Source: Cupriavidus pampae (GTDB taxonomy: Bacteria; Pseudomonadota; Gammaproteobacteria; Burkholderiales; Burkholderiaceae). Taken from it: a stretch of 64,000 nucleotides of DNA. Location: NCBI RefSeq assembly GCF_914271485.1, contig NZ_CAJZAG010000003.1:558001-622000 (forward strand). Direction: 5' to 3'. Position 1 is the stretch's first letter, and the number at the start of each line of letters is the position of its first letter. Below are positions 19,000 through 29,017 of the stretch, in pieces. The notes beneath the pieces are model-generated. The model was not told where the DNA came from. It saw nothing but the letters and a program-made list of their open reading frames with translations, and searched no databases. The position numbers were made by a program, and so were the translations under genes.

Positions 19000-20682
19000 C
19001 TATCGCGCCTGCACCTCGGGAACGCCCGCCACATCCGGGCGTTCGTCGTCTTTCAACCGGCTGCGATTCATCAATCCAGCCTGCTCGAGCACCGGATACG
19101 CCGTCGCGCAGAACAGCGAGTTGAGCCGCTTGAGCTCGCTGATCATGTCCAGATGCAGCGAGCTCGTCTCGATGCTCTCGGCGGTCTGCACCGCCACGCG
19201 CTGCAGATGCGAGCGCGAATACTTGCGCTCGAGGTCGCGGAACTTCGCCTTCTCCTCCACCAGCTGCTGCGCGCTGCGCAAATCACCAGTCAGAAACACC
19301 GACATCGCCAGCCGCAAATTGGCCACCACGCGTCCATGCATCTCGGCAATCTCCTGCATGCCGGCCTCCGAGAACTGCAGGTTGTGCGCGATCTTCTTGT
19401 CCTTGGCATCCAGCAGCATGCGTTCGATCAAATCCCCGGCATGTTCGAGGTTGATCGTCAGCGAGATGATCTCGGTCCAGCGCTGACCATCGTTCTCGTC
19501 CAGCGCCTCGGTACTGATGCGCGTCAGGTAGAGCTTGATCGCGGTATAGAGATCGTCCACCTCGTCGTCGATGCGGCACGTCGCCGTAGCCAGCCGGGCA
19601 TCGTTGGTACGCAGCACGCGCAAGAGGTTGTCGAGCATCTGTTCGACCCGATCGCCAATGCGCAACAACTCGCGTGCCGCATTGGACAACGCCAGCGTCG
19701 GCGTGGTCAACGCGGCGGGATCCAGGTGACGCGGCGTCACCTGACTGTCGCCCGTGTTGCGCCCCGGCAGAATCGCCTCGCACAGACGCGCGAGCGGCCC
19801 CGTGGCGCCGATCAGCAAGATCGCCAGCACGACGTTGAACATCAGGTGGAAATTGACGATCAGCCGCTGCGGATCGGTGCTGACCAGCTTGAGCAGGTCT
19901 TCCGCGTGGGTCAGCAGCGGCAGCGCGATCAGGCACCCGAGCAGGCGCGACAGCAGGTTGCCCAGCGTCACGCGCTTGCCCGGCTGGTTGTTGCCCGAGG
20001 TAGTCAGCAGCGCCGAAATGCCCGAGCCGAGGTTCGCGCCGAGCACGAGCGCCAGCGCCACGTGAATCGACACTACCCCAGCCGACGCCAGCGCGCCGCA
20101 GAACAGCACTACCGCGAGGCTCGAATAGCAGAGGATGGTCAGGAAGGCGCCAATCAGCATGTCGAGCGTCGCATCGCCGGTCAACGTGCCGAACAGCACC
20201 TTGACGCCGGCCGCCTGCACCACCGGGCGCGTCGCGATCGAGATCAGCTCGAGCGCCAGCGTGATCAGGCCCAGCCCGATCAGCACGCGACCCACATGGC
20301 CGACCCGCTGGCCCTTCCAGGACAAGTGCAGGATCACGCCCACGAAAATCAGCAGCGGCGACAGCCACGACAGGTCCAGCGAGAACACCTGCACCATGAC
20401 GGCGGTGCCGACGTTGGCGCCAAGCATGATTGCCAGCGCGGGCGCCACGGCGATCAGCCCCTGTCCCACGAACGAACTGGTGATCACCGCCGTTGCATTG
20501 CTGCTCTGGACAAGCCCGGTCACGCCCAGACCCGCCGCGAAGGCGCTGAGGCGATTCGATACGCTGACCGAGAGGATATGGCGCAGGTTGGCGCCATAGA
20601 CACGCAGGATGCCTACCTTGACGATATTGGTGCCCCAGACCAGGAGCGCCACGCCGGAAAGCAGATGAAGAAGAACGCCCAT
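19000..20682 (-). CDS. Na+/phosphate cotransporter (NptA/YjbB type) with C-terminal PhoU-like domain
   Basis: A 560-residue membrane protein. The first ~310 residues carry two Na/Pi cotransporter repeats, marked by GLVQSSNATAVITSSFVGQGL and, in the second repeat, ALVLGANLGSGISALLTTSGNNQPGKR. Residues about 345-540 form a helical PhoU-like domain that in related proteins regulates phosphate flux or export. It is the last of a minus-strand row kef-apt-this gene, with gaps of 95 and 116 bp, so co-transcription is uncertain. The stop faces the uvrA stop with only two bases between. Confidence 0.9.
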   Translation of the reverse strand: MGVLLHLLSGVALLVWGTNIVKVGILRVYGANLRHILSVSVSNRLSAFAAGLGVTGLVQSSNATAVITSSFVGQGLIAVAPALAIMLGANVGTAVMVQVFSLDLSWLSPLLIFVGVILHLSWKGQRVGHVGRVLIGLGLITLALELISIATRPVVQAAGVKVLFGTLTGDATLDMLIGAFLTILCYSSLAVVLFCGALASAGVVSIHVALALVLGANLGSGISALLTTSGNNQPGKRVTLGNLLSRLLGCLIALPLLTHAEDLLKLVSTDPQRLIVNFHLMFNVVLAILLIGATGPLARLCEAILPGRNTGDSQVTPRHLDPAALTTPTLALSNAARELLRIGDRVEQMLDNLLRVLRTNDARLATATCRIDDEVDDLYTAIKLYLTRISTEALDENDGQRWTEIISLTINLEHAGDLIERMLLDAKDKKIAHNLQFSEAGMQEIAEMHGRVVANLRLAMSVFLTGDLRSAQQLVEEKAKFRDLERKYSRSHLQRVAVQTAESIETSSLHLDMISELKRLNSLFCATAYPVLEQAGLMNRSRLKDDERPDVAGVPEVQAR

Positions 20683-20798
20683 CGTCCGCCCTTTCGTGAC
20701 CGTTAAGGAACCGCAAGAGGGCGGTTCACGCGGTCATCATGTCGTTGTCAATGGGGCATTATGCGCCGGAGGGCAGTCCCGGGCAAACGGTGGGCCTT

Positions 20799-21383
20799 TC
20801 AGTGCCCCTCGAAGTTGCAAACTGTAAACAACGGCAATCCGCTGGCCGACAGCAGCTTGGAGCCACCCAGTTCGGGCAGGTCGACAATGGCCGCACCCTC
20901 GATCACGGTGGCGCCGAGGCGTTCGAGCAACCTGCGGCCGGCCATCATGGTGCCGCCGGTGGCGATCAGGTCATCGACCAGCAACACGCGGTCGCCCGCC
21001 TTGCACGCGTCCGCGTGGATTTCCACGGTGGCGCTGCCGTATTCGAGTTCATATTCCTCGGCCACCGTCTGAAACGGCAGCTTGCCCTTCTTGCGGATGG
21101 GCACGAACCCGAGGTTCAGTTCGTACGCGATGATCGAGCCGAGGATAAAGCCGCGCGCATCGATGCCCGCCACGAGGTCCAGCCGTTGGTCCATGTAGCG
21201 GTGGACGAACACGTCGATCAGCACGCGCAGCGTCTTGGGGTCCTGCAGCAGCGGGGTGATGTCGCGGAACATCACGCCGGCCTGGGGCCAGTCCGGCACC
21301 GTGCGGATGCGGTCGCGCAGGTAACGGCTGACGTTATTGAGCTCGTCACCGAGATCGGGGGACTGGATAATGGAATCTGCCAT
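20799..21383 (-). CDS. apt: Adenine phosphoribosyltransferase
   Basis: A 194-residue purine salvage enzyme converting adenine and PRPP to AMP. The PRPP-binding motif [14 protein letters not shown] (about residues 131-144) and the upstream [12 protein letters not shown] are diagnostic. The N-terminus ([26 protein letters not shown]) is typical of Apt. PRPP would come from prs elsewhere in this window. It lies between the Kef-type antiporter and the Na/Pi transporter on the same strand. Confidence 0.96.
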   Translation of the reverse strand: MADSIIQSPDLGDELNNVSRYLRDRIRTVPDWPQAGVMFRDITPLLQDPKTLRVLIDVFVHRYMDQRLDLVAGIDARGFILGSIIAYELNLGFVPIRKKGKLPFQTVAEEYELEYGSATVEIHADACKAGDRVLLVDDLIATGGTMMAGRRLLERLGATVIEGAAIVDLPELGGSKLLSASGLPLFTVCNFEGH

Positions 21384-21478
21384 TGGGGGAATTCAGTTTT
21401 CTGTACACAAGACCGCGATGGTACCGCGCGGAGGGGACAAAAGCGGGCAAACCCGGGCAAAACTGAACGGCGCCCGGA

Positions 21479-23458
21479 CTAATCGCGGATCATCCGCTCC
21501 TCGGCCGCCTCCAGCGCCTCCGGCGTACCGCGCAGCACCACGATATCGCCGGGCTCGAGCACCGTGTCCGGCTCTGGATCGAACGCCGGAATGCCGCGGC
21601 GCCGCACTGCCGTCACTTCCACACCGATGCGCTCGAGCCCGAGCAGGCCCAGCCGGCGACCCACCGCCGTATGCTCGGCACCGAGCGACACCGCATGCAG
21701 CCGCACGGTATCGCGCTCGACCATGTCCTCTTCGTCATCGCGTCCGTGGAAGTAACCGCGCAGCAGGCTGTAGCGCGCATCGCGCGCCTCCTGCACACCG
21801 CGTACCACGCGTCGCATCGGCACGCCCAGCAGCACCAACGCGTGCGAGGCGAGCATCAGGCTGCCCTCGATGATCTCGGGTACCACCTCGGTAGCGCCGG
21901 CCTTCTGCAAGGTATCCAGTTCCGAGTCATCGACGGTCCGCACGATCACCGGCAATGCGGGCGCCAGTTCCTGCACATGGTGCAGTACCCGCAGCGCCGA
22001 CGGCGTGTTGGCATACGTGATGATCAGCGCGGCGGCGCGATGAAGACCGGCCGCAATCAGCGCCTCGCGTCGCGCGGCGTCGCCATAGACCACCGTGTCG
22101 CCGGCCGCCGCGGCCTCGCGCACGCGGTCCGGGTCCAGATCGAGCGCGACGTAGGTAATGCCCTCGCGCTCCAGCAAGTGCGCCAGATTCTGCCCGCTCC
22201 GGCCAAAGCCGCAGATGATCGCGTGCTTCTCGGTCTGCAGGCTCTGCGCCGCGATGCGCGTCATGTTCAGCGACTGCATCAGCCATTCGTTGGCGGCAAA
22301 ACGCAGCACGATCGCGTCGCTGTACTGGATCAGGAATGGCGCCACCAGCATCGACAACAACATCGACGCCAGGATCACCTGAGTCAGCACCGGATCGACC
22401 AGACCGATGCCGTCGATCTGGTTCAGCAGCACGAAGCCGAACTCGCCGGCCTGCGCAAGGCCCAGCCCGGTGCGGATCGCCACCCCCTGGCGCGAGCCGA
22501 ACGCGCGCGCCAGCAGCGCGATCAGCACCAGCTTGAACAGAATCGGCACCAGCAGCAGCCCGAGCACGAGCCAGACGTGGTCGTAGACCACCTGCACGTT
22601 CAGCAGCATGCCGATGGTCACGAAGAACAGCCCCAGCAGCACGTCGCGGAACGGCTTGATGTCCTCCTCCACCTGATGCCGGTAAGGCGTCTCGGAGATC
22701 AGCATGCCCGCCAGAAACGCCCCAAGCGCCATCGACAGGCCCAGCCGCTCGGTCAGCGCGGCCATGCCGAGCGTCACCAGCAGCAGGTTCAGCATAAACA
22801 GCTCCTGCGAGCGCCGTGCCGCCACGATATGGAACCAGCGGCTCATCAGGCGCTGGCCGAGGAAGAAGATCAGGCCCAGCGCCACCACGATCTTGACCGT
22901 CGCCACCCCCAGCGCGGCCACGAGGTCGGCAGGGTCGCGCGAGAGCGCCGGCACCACAATCAGCAGCGGCACCACGGCCAGATCCTGGAACAGCAGCACG
23001 CTGATGATGTTGCGGCCGTGTTCGCTCTCCAGTTCCATGCGTTCGGACAACATCTTGGAGACGATTGCCGTGGAAGACATGGCCAGCGCGCCACCGAGCG
23101 CGATCGAGGCCTGCCAGCTGAGCGGAAACAGCCAACTGAAGAGCCAGCTCGCCGGCAGCACCACCAGCATCGACAACACGACTTGCGAGCCACCCAGCCC
23201 GAACACCAGCCGCTTCATCGCGCGCAGCTTGCTCAGGCTGAACTCCAGCCCGATCGAGAACATCAGGAAGACCACGCCGAACTCGGCCAGGTACTTGGTC
23301 TGGGCCGAATCGCTGGCCAGGCCGAGCGCGTGGGGGCCGATCAGGATGCCTACCGCGAGGTATCCGAGCATCGGGGGCAACTGCAGCATGCGGAAGGCCA
23401 CCACGCCGAATACGGCGGCGGCCAGCAGTACCAAAGTCAGTTCCAGCGGAGAATGCAT
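21479..23458 (-). CDS. Kef-type monovalent cation:proton antiporter (CPA2) with TrkA domains
   Basis: A 659-residue protein. The N-terminal ~390 residues form a CPA2 exchanger of about 12 helices (AVGILIGPHALGL, GVVFLMFSIGLEFSLSKL, GLGLAQAGEFGFVLL). A TrkA-N/RCK nucleotide-binding domain follows (HAIICGFGRSGQNLAHLLEREG, about 415-435), then a TrkA-C domain to the C-terminus. It resembles KefB/KefC/YbaL and should exchange K+ for H+ under nucleotide or glutathione-adduct control. The start at 23458 gives MHSPLELTLVLL; an open frame further upstream to 24712 is antisense to kdsD and false. It is divergent from kdsD. Confidence 0.93.
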   Translation of the reverse strand: MHSPLELTLVLLAAAVFGVVAFRMLQLPPMLGYLAVGILIGPHALGLASDSAQTKYLAEFGVVFLMFSIGLEFSLSKLRAMKRLVFGLGGSQVVLSMLVVLPASWLFSWLFPLSWQASIALGGALAMSSTAIVSKMLSERMELESEHGRNIISVLLFQDLAVVPLLIVVPALSRDPADLVAALGVATVKIVVALGLIFFLGQRLMSRWFHIVAARRSQELFMLNLLLVTLGMAALTERLGLSMALGAFLAGMLISETPYRHQVEEDIKPFRDVLLGLFFVTIGMLLNVQVVYDHVWLVLGLLLVPILFKLVLIALLARAFGSRQGVAIRTGLGLAQAGEFGFVLLNQIDGIGLVDPVLTQVILASMLLSMLVAPFLIQYSDAIVLRFAANEWLMQSLNMTRIAAQSLQTEKHAIICGFGRSGQNLAHLLEREGITYVALDLDPDRVREAAAAGDTVVYGDAARREALIAAGLHRAAALIITYANTPSALRVLHHVQELAPALPVIVRTVDDSELDTLQKAGATEVVPEIIEGSLMLASHALVLLGVPMRRVVRGVQEARDARYSLLRGYFHGRDDEEDMVERDTVRLHAVSLGAEHTAVGRRLGLLGLERIGVEVTAVRRRGIPAFDPEPDTVLEPGDIVVLRGTPEALEAAEERMIRD

Positions 23459-23555
23459 GCGGCAGGGGTCGGAACAATCGGGAAGGAACAGGATCGAACG
23501 GCCGCGGACCTGCTGCAGGTTTCCCGGCGGGCCGTCCAGACGCCATCGCATTCGT

Positions 23556-23564
23556 TGGTATACT
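23556..23564 (+). promoter_or_regulatory. Extended -10 promoter element for kdsD
   Basis: TGGTATACT is an extended -10 (TG-n-TATACT, hexamer 23559-23564). No good -35 lies 17 bp upstream, as is common for extended -10 promoters. Transcription would begin around 23570-23572, almost at the kdsD ATG (23573), and there is no Shine-Dalgarno sequence, so the transcript may be leaderless or nearly so. Confidence 0.45.
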
Positions 23565-23572
23565 CCGTCGCC

Positions 23573-24556
23573 ATGATAGCCAATTTCGATGCGGATCGAG
23601 CACTTCGTCTCGGCCGCGAGACTCTCCAGATCGAGGCCGACGCCGTTCACGGGCTGATCGGTCGCCTGACACCCGAATTCGCGGACGCAGTACGCCTGGT
23701 GCTGGGTTGCACCGGCCGTGTCGTCGTGTCCGGCATCGGCAAGTCCGGCCATATCGGCCGCAAGGTCGCCGCCACGCTCGCCTCCACGGGCACGCCGTCG
23801 TTCTTCGTGCATCCGGCCGAGGCCAGCCACGGCGACCTCGGCATGATCACGAGCGACGACGTCCTTATTGCGTTCTCGAATTCCGGAGAAACGGGCGAAC
23901 TGCTGTCGATCCTGCCGATCGTCAAGCGCATGGGCGCCCGCCTGATCTCCATTACGGGCAACCCGGCCTCCAATCTGGCCAAACTGTCCGACGTTCACCT
24001 CAACGGCGCGGTGGAAACCGAAGCCTGCCCGCTGAACCTCGCTCCGACCGCCAGCACCACCGCGGCGCTCGCGCTGGGTGACGCACTGGCCGTGGCCGTG
24101 CTGGACGCACGCGGGTTCGGCGAGGAAGACTTCGCGCGCTCCCATCCGGGCGGCGCGCTCGGCCGCAAGCTGCTGACGCACGTCCGCGACATCATGCGCA
24201 CCGGCAATGCGGTGCCCGAGGTGCGCGAAGCCACCCCGCTGGCCCAGGCGTTGATGGAAATCACGCGCAAGGGCATGGCCATGACGGCCGTGGTGGACGA
24301 TCAGGGCCGTGCCATCGGCGTGTTCACCGACGGCGACCTGCGCCGCCTGCTGGAAACCCCGCGCGATTGGCGCACCGTGCCCATCAGCGAGGTGATGCAC
24401 CTGAATCCGCGTACGGTCCTGCAGGATGCGCTCGCCGTCGAGGCCGTGCAGATCATGGAAGCCAACCGCATCAACCAGCTGCTGGTGGTGGATGGCGACG
24501 GACGCCTGACCGGGGCGCTCCATATCCATGACCTGACCCGCGCCAAGGTCATCTGA
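23573..24556 (+). CDS. kdsD: D-arabinose 5-phosphate isomerase
   Basis: A 327-residue enzyme making arabinose 5-phosphate from ribulose 5-phosphate, the first step to KDO for lipopolysaccharide. A SIS domain (GRVVVSGIGKSGHIGRKVAATLASTGTPS, then FVHPAEASHGDLGMI and IAFSNSGETGE) fills residues 1-190. It is followed by FARSHPGGALGRKLL and two CBS motifs (about 205-327). The length matches E. coli KdsD (328). It heads the lptC-lptA-lptB-rpoN block; kdsC, which commonly comes next, is absent, with only 16 bp to lptC. Confidence 0.96.
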   Translation: MIANFDADRALRLGRETLQIEADAVHGLIGRLTPEFADAVRLVLGCTGRVVVSGIGKSGHIGRKVAATLASTGTPSFFVHPAEASHGDLGMITSDDVLIAFSNSGETGELLSILPIVKRMGARLISITGNPASNLAKLSDVHLNGAVETEACPLNLAPTASTTAALALGDALAVAVLDARGFGEEDFARSHPGGALGRKLLTHVRDIMRTGNAVPEVREATPLAQALMEITRKGMAMTAVVDDQGRAIGVFTDGDLRRLLETPRDWRTVPISEVMHLNPRTVLQDALAVEAVQIMEANRINQLLVVDGDGRLTGALHIHDLTRAKVI

Positions 24557-24572
24557 GCGCGCCCCGGCCACC

Positions 24573-25202
24573 ATGCAGGCACTTCTCGCCAAACTGACCG
24601 GACTCGTCATGCGGCTGCTGCCGCTGCTGCTGATGGCGATCGTGGCCGGCAGCACCTTCTGGCTCGTCGAGATCAACTCGCCGCGCCAGGACAAGTCCGC
24701 CGAGACCGGCAAGCGTCACGAGCCCGACTACTTCGTCGACAATTTCTCGGCGACCGAACTCGCGCAGGATGGCAGCACCAAGCTGCGTTTCAACGGCATC
24801 AAGATGATTCACTTCGAGGACGATCAGACCTACGAGGTGACGCGCCCCGCCCTGCGCGCGTACGAGCCGGACCGCCCGCCCGTGACCGCCAATGCCGACC
24901 GCGGCGTGATGAACTCGGAGGGTTCGATCATCGATCTCTACGGCAATGCGTTCATCGTGCGCCAGGCCGGCGCCGATCTCAGCAAGGACCCGCGCATGAC
25001 CGCGGCCTCGCAGTATTTTCAGTTGCTGGTCAACGACGACATCGTGAAAACCAACCAGCCGGTACAGCTGGTGCGTGGCCCGTCGGTGATGAACGCGAAC
25101 GGTCTGATCTTCAACAACGTCACGCGCGAAGTACAATTGCTGGGTAACGTACGCGGCACCATCATTACGGGGCCGCCTTCGGGCCAGGCTCCGAAACCAT
25201 AA
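24573..25202 (+). CDS. lptC: LPS export protein LptC
   Basis: A 209-residue bitopic inner-membrane protein. One N-terminal transmembrane segment (MRLLPLLLMAIVAGSTFWLVEI, about residues 12-33) anchors a periplasmic beta-jellyroll (about 50-200, with PDYFVDNFSATELAQDGS and MNSEGSIIDLYGNAFIVRQ). It passes LPS from LptB2FG to LptA. Its neighbours lptA and lptB encode its direct partners. Confidence 0.93.
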   Translation: MQALLAKLTGLVMRLLPLLLMAIVAGSTFWLVEINSPRQDKSAETGKRHEPDYFVDNFSATELAQDGSTKLRFNGIKMIHFEDDQTYEVTRPALRAYEPDRPPVTANADRGVMNSEGSIIDLYGNAFIVRQAGADLSKDPRMTAASQYFQLLVNDDIVKTNQPVQLVRGPSVMNANGLIFNNVTREVQLLGNVRGTIITGPPSGQAPKP

Positions 25203-25281
25203 GAAGCGCGCCCATGCAAGACTGTGTCGTTGTCCGCGCAGCCTTGCCAGGCCGTCATTCCTGTCCAATTTCTAGTCCGCT

Positions 25282-25938
25282 ATGACTTCATCCCAGACGA
25301 CGCCGTCCCGTCGCCGACCCGCTGCTGCCGCGCTGCTCGCCATGGTTGCCATGCTTGGCCTATCGCTTGCGGGCCCCGCATTGGCCGAACGCGCGGACCG
25401 CGACAAGCCGCTCGTCCTGGAAGCGGACAACGCCAGCTACGACGACGTCAAGCAGATCTACACGCTGACCGGCAATGTCGTGCTGACCAAGGGCACGATG
25501 GTGCTGAAGTCCGATGCGGCCGAACTGCGTACCGATCCCGAGGGCTACCAGTACGCGATCGCGACTTCCAAGCCGGGACGTCAGGCATATATCCGCCAGA
25601 AGCGCGACGGCGTGGACGAGTACATCGACGGCTGGGGCGATCGCATCGAATACGACGGCAAGCAGGAACTGTCGCGACTGATCGGACATGCGCGCGCGGC
25701 GCGCGTGGCCGGCACCAAGATCATCGACGAGATTCGCGGCGCGCTGATTACCTATGACAGCCGCAACGAGTTCTATACCGCGGCTGGCGGCGGAGAGCCC
25801 GCCAGTTCGGGGGCGACCTCGGGCCGCGTGCGCGCCGTGCTGTCGCCGCGCGCAGACGCGGCCAGCGCGCCCGGCGCGCCCCTCGAACTGAAGCCCGCAC
25901 CGGCCCCGGCCACAGGCACATCGCCAAGCCGGCCCTGA
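25282..25938 (+). CDS. lptA: LPS transport periplasmic protein LptA
   Basis: A 218-residue periplasmic bridge protein. A signal peptide ends at [10 protein letters not shown] (about residue 35). The jellyroll domain begins with [33 protein letters not shown], the OstA pattern. The C-terminal ~45 residues are Pro/Ala-rich and probably disordered. It lies between lptC (79-bp gap) and lptB (41-bp gap). Confidence 0.95.
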   Translation: MTSSQTTPSRRRPAAAALLAMVAMLGLSLAGPALAERADRDKPLVLEADNASYDDVKQIYTLTGNVVLTKGTMVLKSDAAELRTDPEGYQYAIATSKPGRQAYIRQKRDGVDEYIDGWGDRIEYDGKQELSRLIGHARAARVAGTKIIDEIRGALITYDSRNEFYTAAGGGEPASSGATSGRVRAVLSPRADAASAPGAPLELKPAPAPATGTSPSRP

Positions 25939-25979
25939 GTCCCGCGTCCCGGGCCCGAAGCATTCCAACGCAGCAGTCC

Positions 25980-26771
25980 ATGAACGATACCGCCACGCTC
26001 ACCAAGCCGATCTCCGCCGACACCGTCGCCAATGGCAGCACGCTCGTCGTGCGCCACCTGAAGAAGCGCTACGGCTCGCGTACCGTCGTCAAGGACGTAT
26101 CGCTCGACGTGAAGAGCGGCGAGGTGGTGGGTCTGCTCGGCCCGAACGGCGCGGGCAAGACCACGTCGTTCTACATGATCGTGGGCCTGGTCGCGCTGGA
26201 CGAAGGCGACATCCTGCTCGACGGCCAGCACATCAGCCGCCTGCCGATCCACGAGCGCGCGCGCATGGGCCTGTCGTACCTGCCGCAGGAAGCCTCGGTC
26301 TTCCGCAAGCTCAACGTCGAGGAGAACATCCGCGCCGTGCTCGAGCTGCAACTGGACAACGGCAAGCCGCTCAAGAAGGACGTGATGAACAAGCGGCTGG
26401 ACACGCTGCTCGAGGATCTCCAGATCGCGCATCTGCGCAACAACCCCGCGCTGTCGCTGTCGGGCGGCGAGCGGCGCCGCGTGGAAATCGCGCGCGCGCT
26501 GGCGTCGTCGCCGCGCTTTATCCTGCTCGACGAACCGTTCGCGGGTGTGGACCCGATCGCAGTGGGGGAAATCCAGCGTATCGTCAGCTTCCTCAAGGCC
26601 CGCAACATCGGCGTGCTGATCACCGACCACAACGTGCGCGAGACGCTCGGCATCTGCGATCACGCGTACATCATCAGCGAAGGCACGGTGCTCGCAGCGG
26701 GCCAGCCCGAGGAAATCATCGCCAACGAGTCCGTGCGACGCGTCTATCTGGGCGAGAATTTCCGCATGTGA
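25980..26771 (+). CDS. lptB: LPS export ATPase LptB
   Basis: A 263-residue ABC ATPase energising LPS extraction from the inner membrane with LptF/G. Walker A is GPNGAGKTT, the signature is [15 protein letters not shown], Walker B is [13 protein letters not shown], and the switch histidine is in [11 protein letters not shown]. The Q-loop segment [13 protein letters not shown] is typical of LptB. An N-terminal extension of about 20 residues precedes the usual start. It is followed by rpoN after 123 bp, the classic order. Confidence 0.97.
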   Translation: MNDTATLTKPISADTVANGSTLVVRHLKKRYGSRTVVKDVSLDVKSGEVVGLLGPNGAGKTTSFYMIVGLVALDEGDILLDGQHISRLPIHERARMGLSYLPQEASVFRKLNVEENIRAVLELQLDNGKPLKKDVMNKRLDTLLEDLQIAHLRNNPALSLSGGERRRVEIARALASSPRFILLDEPFAGVDPIAVGEIQRIVSFLKARNIGVLITDHNVRETLGICDHAYIISEGTVLAAGQPEEIIANESVRRVYLGENFRM

Positions 26772-26894
26772 CGCGCTGGCCGCGAGTGCGGCCACTTACA
26801 CTCCGCGCGCGGCGGAAAACGATCACCGAGCTAAAGCGATAGGCGATAGCAATTTCCGTTCCATCGACGGGAAGATGCGCATAGAATAGGTCGC

Positions 26895-28376
26895 ATGAAA
26901 CCGTCGCTTCAGCTTCGCCTCTCCCAACACCTTGCCTTGACCCCCCAACTGCAACAGTCGATCCGGCTGCTGCAGTTGTCCACGCTGGAGCTCCAGCAAG
27001 AGGTGGAACAGGCGCTGACGGAGAACCCCCTGCTCGAGCGTGAGAACGACTGGATCGAGAGCCCGCTGCGCGTGGCCGCCGATGGCTCGGTCAACGTGCA
27101 GAGCGCGCCCGCGCCGGCCCCCGCCGAGCCGCAGGGCAATGGCGAGGACCGCGCCGAGGGCGCCGGCGGCAGCGACGACGAAGGCTTTAGCGATTCCTCG
27201 AACGAAGACTACGGCAGCGAGTGGAGCCTGGACGACTTCGCACGCCGCCCCCAGGGCGACGAGGACGAGAAGACGCCGATGCAGCTCCGTGATGCGGAGC
27301 CGACGTTGCGCGAACACCTGATGGGACAGCTCGCGCCGCTGAAGATTTCTCTGCGCGACAAGGGCCTTGTGGTGTTCCTGATCGAGTCGCTGGACGACGA
27401 CGGATACCTCGGCGCGACGCTCGACGAAATCTACGCCGAGCTGCCCGAGGAACTCGAGTTCGAGATCGAGGAACTGCAGTCGATGCTCACATTGCTGCAG
27501 AGCTTCGACCCGCCCGGCGTCGCGGGCCGCAATGCGGCGGAATGTCTCACCCTGCAGTTGCGCCGCATCTCGCATCCGCAACGCGACCTTGCATTATCGA
27601 TCGTCAACCACCACCTGGAATTACTGGCGGTGCGTGACTACACGCGCCTAAAGAAAGCGTTGCAGGTTGACGAAATAGCATTGAAGGCCGCGCACGATCT
27701 GATCCGTTCACTGGCACCGTACCCCGGGCATGCATACAGCCGGCCCGAGGCCGATTTCGTGGTGCCCGACGTGTTCGTGCGCAAGAGCGCGGGCGGCTGG
27801 ATTGCACAGCTGAATCCCGATGTGATGCCACGATTACGCATCAACGACATGTACGCGCAGATCCTGCGCGGCGCGAAGGGCGAGTCGGGCACGGCAGGAC
27901 TGCAGCAGAAGCTTCAGGAGGCGCGGTGGCTCATCAAGAACATCCAGCAACGCTTCGATACGATCCTTCGTGTTTCGCAGGCGATTGTCGAACGCCAGAA
28001 GAACTTTTTCACCCACGGGGAAATCGCGATGCGCCCCTTGGTTTTGAGGGAGATAGCCGATACACTCGGTTTACATGAGTCCACCATCTCTCGCGTGACC
28101 ACCAACAAGTACATGGCCACGCCAATGGGGACTTTCGAGTTGAAGTACTTCTTTGGGAGCCATGTGTCCACCGAAACGGGTGGCGCAGCTTCATCCACGG
28201 CAATCCGCGCGCTGATCAAGCAACTCATAGGAGCCGAAGACCCCAAGAATCCCCTTTCCGACAGCCGCATCGCCGAACTGTTGGGCGAGCAGGGCTTTGT
28301 GGTCGCGCGGCGCACCGTCGCCAAATACCGCGAAGCGCTCAAGATCCCGGCAGTGAATCTCCGCAAGTCTTTGTAG
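26895..28376 (+). CDS. rpoN: RNA polymerase sigma-54 factor
   Basis: A 493-residue sigma factor. Region I is the Gln/Leu-rich [33 protein letters not shown] (residues 1-33), which contacts activators. Region II is acidic (about 75-125). The core-binding region and the HTH follow, and the RpoN box [10 protein letters not shown] lies at about 471-480. It is the sigma factor that would read the -24/-12 promoter found upstream of the nitrate transporter in this window. The downstream hpf, ptsN and hprK are its usual companions. Confidence 0.98.
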   Translation: MKPSLQLRLSQHLALTPQLQQSIRLLQLSTLELQQEVEQALTENPLLERENDWIESPLRVAADGSVNVQSAPAPAPAEPQGNGEDRAEGAGGSDDEGFSDSSNEDYGSEWSLDDFARRPQGDEDEKTPMQLRDAEPTLREHLMGQLAPLKISLRDKGLVVFLIESLDDDGYLGATLDEIYAELPEELEFEIEELQSMLTLLQSFDPPGVAGRNAAECLTLQLRRISHPQRDLALSIVNHHLELLAVRDYTRLKKALQVDEIALKAAHDLIRSLAPYPGHAYSRPEADFVVPDVFVRKSAGGWIAQLNPDVMPRLRINDMYAQILRGAKGESGTAGLQQKLQEARWLIKNIQQRFDTILRVSQAIVERQKNFFTHGEIAMRPLVLREIADTLGLHESTISRVTTNKYMATPMGTFELKYFFGSHVSTETGGAASSTAIRALIKQLIGAEDPKNPLSDSRIAELLGEQGFVVARRTVAKYREALKIPAVNLRKSL

Positions 28377-28425
28377 CCGAGCTGCGCCTTCTGCCTGGTG
28401 CAGCTCTTTCAGAAGGAGAAACGCT

Positions 28426-28779
28426 ATGAACTTCAAGATCAGTGGACACCACCTGGACATCACGCCTCCTCTGCGTGAGTACGTGGAAACGAAACTGGAG
28501 CGTATCGTCAGGCATTTCGATCAAGTCATCGGTGTGAGCGTGCTGCTATCGGTCGACAATCACAAGGAAAAGGATCGGCGGCAGTATGCGGAAATCAATC
28601 TGCATCTGAAGGGTAAGGACATCTTCGTGGAAGCCCATCATGAAGACCTGTACGCGGCGATCGACTGTCTGGTCGATAAGCTCGACCGTCAGGTGATCCG
28701 TTACAAGGATCGCGTACAAGGCCACGACCGCGAGGCCCTGAAGTACCAGATGGCAGCGGCGCAGATGCAGCAGCAGTAA
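28426..28779 (+). CDS. hpf: Ribosome hibernation promoting factor (short HPF)
   Basis: A 117-residue protein of the HPF/YfiA family that dimerises or silences 70S ribosomes in stationary phase. [27 protein letters not shown] and [23 protein letters not shown] are diagnostic. There is no long C-terminal dimerisation domain, so it is the short form. It lies 49 bp after rpoN, preceded by AAGGAG, and is followed by a strong terminator. Confidence 0.96.
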   Translation: MNFKISGHHLDITPPLREYVETKLERIVRHFDQVIGVSVLLSVDNHKEKDRRQYAEINLHLKGKDIFVEAHHEDLYAAIDCLVDKLDRQVIRYKDRVQGHDREALKYQMAAAQMQQQ

Positions 28780-28830
28780 AAACCCAACGTGCGACGAACA
28801 CGTCGCCGAGGAGTGATACGAAGAGAGCAA

Positions 28831-28855
28831 AGCCGCGCATCAGCGCGGCTTTTTT
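28831..28855 (+). terminator. Intrinsic terminator after hpf
   Basis: AGCCGCGC (28831-28838) pairs with GCGCGGCT (28843-28850) around a four-base loop, followed by a run of T to 28855. Confidence 0.9.
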
Positions 28856-29017
28856 GATTGCAACCGTTCAGCGTCGGTGTATGCTGCGCAATACATGCAT
28901 GAAGGAGACCGGTGTCCGCCGCCTGCCGGGGCGCGACGCTGCGGTGCACAAGATTCCGATGCCGCTGCTCTATAATGCCCGGACGTTAGACCCCCCAAGA
29001 ATATCCGCGCATCGCCC

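Noticed and set aside
21671-23572. A long upstream extension of the kdsD reading frame
   Set aside because: It is antisense to the Kef-type antiporter, and KdsD has normal length from ATG 23573.
23459-24712. N-terminal extension of the Kef-type antiporter frame
   Set aside because: It runs antisense through kdsD, and the antiporter begins naturally with its first helix at 23458.
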